Origin: CAXSDR01 sp964236445
GTDB lineage: Bacteria > Actinomycetota > Actinomycetes > Motilibacterales > Motilibacteraceae
Length of the DNA: 9,243 bases
Assembly (NCBI GenBank): GCA_964236445.1
Contig: CAXSDR010000121.1
Span: forward strand, 1-9,243
Direction of reading: 5' to 3'
Numbering within the stretch: position 1 is the first letter of the stretch; each line of letters begins with the position of its first letter. The notes under the pieces are model-generated. The model did not search any database and was not told the origin of the DNA. It saw only the letters and a list, made by a program, of their open reading frames with translations. A program made the position numbers and the translations under genes. Positions 6,266-9,243 of the stretch are shown piece by piece.

Positions 6266-7012
6266 TCACCCGATGAGCAGTCCGGCTGTGACGAGGCAGA
6301 CGGCCGTGGCTGTCTCCACCTGGGCCCCGATGACATCTCCCGTGATCCCGCCGAGGCGCCGGACGCAACGACGCAGCAGCAGCTCCGCGACGACGAGCGC
6401 GACGGCGACGGCAGCGGCGCCACGCCAGTCGAGCAGCAGACCGCCGAGGGCGAGCACGGCGACAGCCGTGGCGCCGGCCGCGGGCCGACCCACCGTGCCG
6501 GCCACGGCCGCGCCGAGGCCGTCGGGCCGCGCCGACGGCACGCCCCGGCGACAGGCGAGCACTATCGCGGCGCGCCCGGTGACGACAGCCAGGACGAGCA
6601 CGCGGGCCGGCATCGCCGTGGTGGCCTCAGCGTCGACGAGCAGAACCAGCACCAGGACGATGACGCCGAACGGGCCGATGTCGGAGCGCCGCATGACCTC
6701 GAGGGCTCCGGCTGCTGGTCGGGCGCTGCCGAGCCCGTCAGCCGTGTCGGCGAGCCCGTCGAGGTGCAGCGCGCGCGTGAGCGCCGCCAGGGCGCCGACG
6801 GCCAGCAGCCCGGCCAGCAGAGGCGGCGCATCGAGCTCGCGTGCGCCCAGCAGCACGCCGCTCGCGACGCCGCCGACGCCCACCCCGACCACCGGTGCCA
6901 GCAGCATCGCCGCACCCGCGACCCCCTGATCCACCGTGACCGGCGGGCGTACGCGCAGGATCGTCAGCGTCCCGAGCGCCAGGCGCAGCGCGTCGCGCAG
7001 GCGCTCGCGCAT
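6266..7012 (-). CDS. cobS: Adenosylcobinamide-GDP ribazoletransferase (cobalamin synthase)
   Basis: Integral membrane enzyme that joins adenosylcobinamide-GDP with alpha-ribazole (or its 5'-phosphate), the last assembly step of the cobalamin nucleotide loop. The protein has 248 residues, the family's usual size. Conserved motifs are HLDGLADTADGLG (83-95, the acidic cluster thought to hold Mg2+), RRSDIGPFGV (108-117) and GGITGDVIGA (221-230). Several strongly hydrophobic segments (about 30-52, 64-80, 115-127, 136-153, 179-194 and 197-213) fit a polytopic membrane protein. The reading frame stays open far upstream into cobT, but ATG 7012-7010 is the credible start: the sequence there is TGA-G-ATG, one base after the cobT stop, typical of translational coupling. 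The ATG has only a weak ribosome binding site of its own. It is the last gene of the cobU-cobT-cobS operon and converges on the monooxygenase gene. Confidence 0.95.
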   Translation of the reverse strand: MRERLRDALRLALGTLTILRVRPPVTVDQGVAGAAMLLAPVVGVGVGGVASGVLLGARELDAPPLLAGLLAVGALAALTRALHLDGLADTADGLGSARPAAGALEVMRRSDIGPFGVIVLVLVLLVDAEATTAMPARVLVLAVVTGRAAIVLACRRGVPSARPDGLGAAVAGTVGRPAAGATAVAVLALGGLLLDWRGAAAVAVALVVAELLLRRCVRRLGGITGDVIGAQVETATAVCLVTAGLLIG

Positions 7013-7013
7013 C

Positions 7014-8105
7014 TCAGCCGGCGTCGCCGACACCGAGGTCGGCCAGCGTCGCCATCTCCGCGAGCGTGGCCTGGGCCGCGCGCAGCAGCGGCACGGCCAG
7101 CAGGGCTCCCGTGCCTTCGCCGAGCCGCAGGCCCAGGTCGACCAGCGGCGACAGCGACAGGTGGCGTAGCGCGAGCGCCTGCGAGGGCTCGGTGGACCTG
7201 TGTCCCGCGACCCACCAGAGGGAGGCCCGTGGCGCGATCGCATAGGCGACAGCGGCACACGCGCACGACACGACCCCGTCGAGCACCACCGGGGTGCGCC
7301 GGATCGCGGCCTGGAGCAGGAAGCCGGTCATGGCCGCGGTGTCGGCGCTGCCGATCGCGGCCAGCAGCGCGATCGGGTCGCCCGTCAGCGGTCGTCCCCG
7401 GCGCAGGGCGTCACGCACGATCTCCGTCTTGCGCATCCAGGCCCGGTCGTCGATGCCCGTGCCGCGACCCACGACAGCGGCGGCGTCCGTCCCGACGAGG
7501 GCCCCCACGAGAGCGGCAGCGATCGTGGTGTTGCCGATGCCCATGTCGCCCGGGATGAGCAGGTCGGCACCGCCGTCCACCTCCTCGTCGGCGACCTGGC
7601 GGCCTGCGGCGAAGGCGGCCCGGGCCTCGTCGAGGGTGAGCGCGTCCTCGACGTCGATGCGGCCGCTTCCGCGCCGGACCTTGAAGCGCGTCACCTCGGC
7701 CGGCAGGTCGTCGGAGTCGGCGTCGACCCCGAGGTCGAGCACGCGCACGCCCGCGCCGACCTCTGCCGCGAGGATGCTCACCGCGGCACCGCCACCGAGG
7801 AAGGCGCCGAGCATCATGCGGGTGATCGCGGGGGGATAGGCCGAGACGCCCTCGCTGGCGACGCCGTGGTCGCCGGCGAAGATGACGACGCGCACCCGGC
7901 TCAGCGGCAGCGGCGGGCTGATGCCCTGCACCCCCGCCAGCCAGACGGAGAGATCTTCGAGCCGCCCCAGCGCTCCGGTGGGCTTGGCCAGCTGGGCCTG
8001 CAGCTCGTGGGCGAGCGCGCGGGCGCCTTCGTCGGGCTGCTCCACCAGCGCGGCGAGCGCTGCCACGTCGATGGCGGTATCAGGGGGTTCGGGCTGCGTG
8101 CTCAC
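7014..8105 (-). CDS. cobT: Nicotinate-nucleotide--dimethylbenzimidazole phosphoribosyltransferase
   Basis: Cytoplasmic enzyme that activates the lower ligand base, usually 5,6-dimethylbenzimidazole, by moving phosphoribose from nicotinate mononucleotide to give alpha-ribazole phosphate, a precursor for CobS. The protein has 363 residues, about family length. Motifs are KPTGALGRLEDL (41-52), FAGDHGV (76-82), GDMGIGNTT (186-194) and LGEGTGA (328-334), where Glu330 matches the catalytic glutamate known as Glu317 in the Salmonella enzyme. In GDMGIGNTT an Asp stands where, as I recall, the Salmonella enzyme has Glu174; this may simply be the actinobacterial form. The GTG start (8105-8103) overlaps the cobU stop in a GTGA arrangement, four bases of overlap, and the stop is one base from the cobS start, so the three genes form one translationally coupled operon. 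The identity of the lower base cannot be read from the sequence. Confidence 0.95.
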   Translation of the reverse strand: MSTQPEPPDTAIDVAALAALVEQPDEGARALAHELQAQLAKPTGALGRLEDLSVWLAGVQGISPPLPLSRVRVVIFAGDHGVASEGVSAYPPAITRMMLGAFLGGGAAVSILAAEVGAGVRVLDLGVDADSDDLPAEVTRFKVRRGSGRIDVEDALTLDEARAAFAAGRQVADEEVDGGADLLIPGDMGIGNTTIAAALVGALVGTDAAAVVGRGTGIDDRAWMRKTEIVRDALRRGRPLTGDPIALLAAIGSADTAAMTGFLLQAAIRRTPVVLDGVVSCACAAVAYAIAPRASLWWVAGHRSTEPSQALALRHLSLSPLVDLGLRLGEGTGALLAVPLLRAAQATLAEMATLADLGVGDAG

Positions 8106-9073
8106 AAGGCGAGGACCCTACCGGCCACCACCAGACCGACGACATCGCTGCGCGCTGCGACAGCCGTGTTGAGCCGGCCGAGCTCGTCGCGGAACAGCCT
8201 GCCGCTCGCCGTCGCCGGTACGACGCCGCTGCCGACCTCGCTGCTCACCGCGACGGCGCGCACCCGGGCGGCGCCCCAGGCCTGCGCCAGGTCGCTCACC
8301 CGGCGGCGTACGGCGTCGACGGCCTGCGCCTGCTCCTCGCGGTCCTCGCTCCACGCGCCGGCACGGTCGAGGGCCCCTGCAAGCCACAGCGAGAGGCAGT
8401 CGATGAGCAGGGGGTGTCGAACCGTGCGCAGCGTCCCGACGAGATCGTCGGTCTCGACCGTGACCCAGTGCGGCCCCCGACGTGCTTGGTGCACCGCAAC
8501 CCGCGTGTCCCACTCGGCGTCGCCGCGGCGCGCTTCGCTCGTGGCGAGGTAGGTCACCGCGGGCTCGGCAGCCAGGATCGCCTCAGCCTCGGCCGACTTG
8601 CCCGAGCGTGCACCGCCGAGCAGCAGGGTGCGGGTGACGGGGGCGGCGGTCGAGCCCTGGCGGACGCGACCACCTGGTGGGACGACCTGCACGCCCCACT
8701 GGGCGAGGCGGGGGAGATCGCCGTCGGCGATGGCGACCAGCGTGGTCGTGCCGTCGACGACGCCCCCACGCCGCAACTCGCCCAGGGTCGCCGGGCTGAT
8801 GTCGGCCGGCACCACCACGACGGCGTGGGCGCGCGCCTCGGCGAGACCTTCGAGCTCGTGGGCCGACGGCTCGGCCTCGAGCACGAGCACGGCCGCGTCA
8901 CCCTCGTGCAGCCGCCAGCCCGGCGCATCGAGTCGCAGCGCCTGACCGAACTGCGGGACGTCGGAACGGCCGCAGCGTCGCAGCAGGGCGAGCACGCCCG
9001 GATCGCTACGCCCGACCAGCCGGTCACCGACGAGCAGGCTGCTCGCCCCGAGAGCGAGCAGGCCGCTCAGCAC
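8102..9073 (-). CDS. cobU: Adenosylcobinamide kinase / guanylyltransferase with extra N-terminal domain
   Basis: Bifunctional enzyme that phosphorylates adenosylcobinamide and then transfers GMP to it, giving adenosylcobinamide-GDP for CobS. The CobU domain occupies about residues 148-323. It has the P-loop GGARSGKS (153-160), YLATSEARRGDAEWDTRVAVHQARR (175-199) with His195 in the place of the guanylated histidine, LLIDCLSLWLAG (222-233), and SSEVGSGVVPATASGRLFRDELGRLNTAVA (277-306). The usual enzyme is about 180 residues; here some 145 residues precede it. That part has no P-loop or metal-binding HxHxDH, but its end (GELRRGGVVDGTTTLVAIAD, then WGVQVVPPGG) resembles the end of the metallo-beta-lactamase-like domain that I recall fused to CobU in Streptomyces. 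The GTG at 9073 lacks a clear ribosome binding site and the frame stays open further upstream without a usual start, so the exact start is uncertain. First gene of the operon. Confidence 0.9.
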   Translation of the reverse strand: MLSGLLALGASSLLVGDRLVGRSDPGVLALLRRCGRSDVPQFGQALRLDAPGWRLHEGDAAVLVLEAEPSAHELEGLAEARAHAVVVVPADISPATLGELRRGGVVDGTTTLVAIADGDLPRLAQWGVQVVPPGGRVRQGSTAAPVTRTLLLGGARSGKSAEAEAILAAEPAVTYLATSEARRGDAEWDTRVAVHQARRGPHWVTVETDDLVGTLRTVRHPLLIDCLSLWLAGALDRAGAWSEDREEQAQAVDAVRRRVSDLAQAWGAARVRAVAVSSEVGSGVVPATASGRLFRDELGRLNTAVAARSDVVGLVVAGRVLAL

Positions 9074-9102
9074 GGCAACCGGTTCGGTGGGAGCACGCCC
9101 GC

Positions 9103-9108
9103 TAGTGT
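9103..9108 (+). promoter_or_regulatory. Probable -10 box (TAGTGT) for the right-edge gene
   Basis: GCTAGTGT at 9101-9108 differs by one base from the GCTAGCGT ahead of gcvT and the monooxygenase gene. Six bases separate it from the GTG at 9115, the spacing expected if transcription begins at that codon. It lies within 45 bases of the divergent cobU start. No -35 match is clear. Confidence 0.45.
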
Positions 9109-9114
9109 GCCCGG

Positions 9115-9243
9115 GTGGCCTGGTGGTGGCGGTATGAGATGGCTGTGCAAGCGGAGACCGACTCGGCCAGCGCGCGGTCGGTGAACTTCCCGACGCAGTC
9201 CGACGCGGAGACCTGGATCGGCGAGCAGTGGCGCGAGCTGCTC
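9115..9243 (+). CDS. Start of a small conserved actinobacterial protein, 3' end outside window
   Basis: Forty-three codons are visible before the window ends, open throughout. The peptide begins VAWWWRYEMAVQAETDSASARS and continues with NFPTQSDAETWIGEQWRELL. The second part, from NFPTQSDAETWIGE onward, resembles from memory the beginning of a short, uncharacterised protein conserved in actinobacteria; I cannot assign a function. Two starts in the same frame are possible: GTG 9115, which would be leaderless from the box at 9103-9108, and ATG 9139, which has a weak GGTGGTGGCGG stretch upstream and would remove the odd Trp-rich leader. The homology-like part begins well after both. It is divergent from cobU. 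No signal peptide is evident. Confidence 0.65.
   Translation, partial: MAWWWRYEMAVQAETDSASARSVNFPTQSDAETWIGEQWRELL

Noticed and set aside
7013..7258. Upstream extension of the cobS frame to 7258
   Set aside because: The added residues are Arg/Pro/Trp/Cys-rich reading of the 3' end of cobT in another frame. The ATG at 7012, one base after the cobT stop, gives the normal CobS length and N-terminus.
6233..8552. Long rightward open frames (about 441 and 450 codons) opposite cobS, cobT and cobU
   Set aside because: They overlie three well-identified leftward genes and have low-complexity, Arg/Gly/Asp-rich products without motifs. Long antisense frames are expected at this GC content.
9074..9114. 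Cobalamin riboswitch upstream of cobU
   Set aside because: The divergent gap is 41 bases, far shorter than a cobalamin riboswitch, and none of its conserved elements are seen.
1..9243. Mobile elements, tRNA genes, CRISPR arrays or defence systems
   Set aside because: I found no transposase-like or integrase-like frames, regularly spaced direct repeats, tRNA-like cloverleaf sequence or target-site duplications around the monooxygenase gene.

Overview
The window is a chromosomal stretch of a high-GC actinobacterium. I infer this from very GC-rich, G/C-ending codons, frequent GTG starts, and a gene neighbourhood typical of the phylum. A member of the Micrococcales or a relative is plausible, but the sequence does not fix the genus. 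It contains eight protein-coding genes, two of them cut by the window edges, and no RNA genes, insertion sequences, CRISPR arrays or long repeats.

Left to right: a leftward lpdA (dihydrolipoyl dehydrogenase, 3' end missing); a divergent small conserved actinobacterial protein of unknown function; a leftward pepA-type M17 leucyl aminopeptidase; a divergent gcvT-type aminomethyltransferase without its usual gcvH or gcvP beside it; a rightward flavin-dependent monooxygenase-like gene; then a leftward, tightly coupled cobU-cobT-cobS operon for the nucleotide-loop steps of cobalamin assembly; and, divergent from cobU, the first 43 codons of a small conserved protein at the right edge.

Most of this is an ordinary actinobacterial housekeeping neighbourhood. 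From memory, M. tuberculosis has cobT-cobS, then opposed ilvE and gcvT, then pepB and the dihydrolipoyl acyltransferase gene, in the same relative order and orientation. The exception is the monooxygenase gene at 4667-6193. It is visibly poorer in GC than its neighbours, lacks the usual FMO fingerprint, has a 15-base inverted repeat in its leader, and occupies the place where ilvE stands in M. tuberculosis. It is the best candidate for an acquired, uncharacterised function.

Other points for a second look: all four rightward genes are preceded by the same C-TAG-(C/T)-GT box, which looks like a sigma -10 element and in two cases would give leaderless mRNAs; the pepA/gcvT box is nearly palindromic and may fire in both directions; and CobU carries an extra N-terminal domain of about 145 residues that may be the remnant of a metallo-beta-lactamase-like domain. 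I found no convincing new defence, mobile or RNA system.
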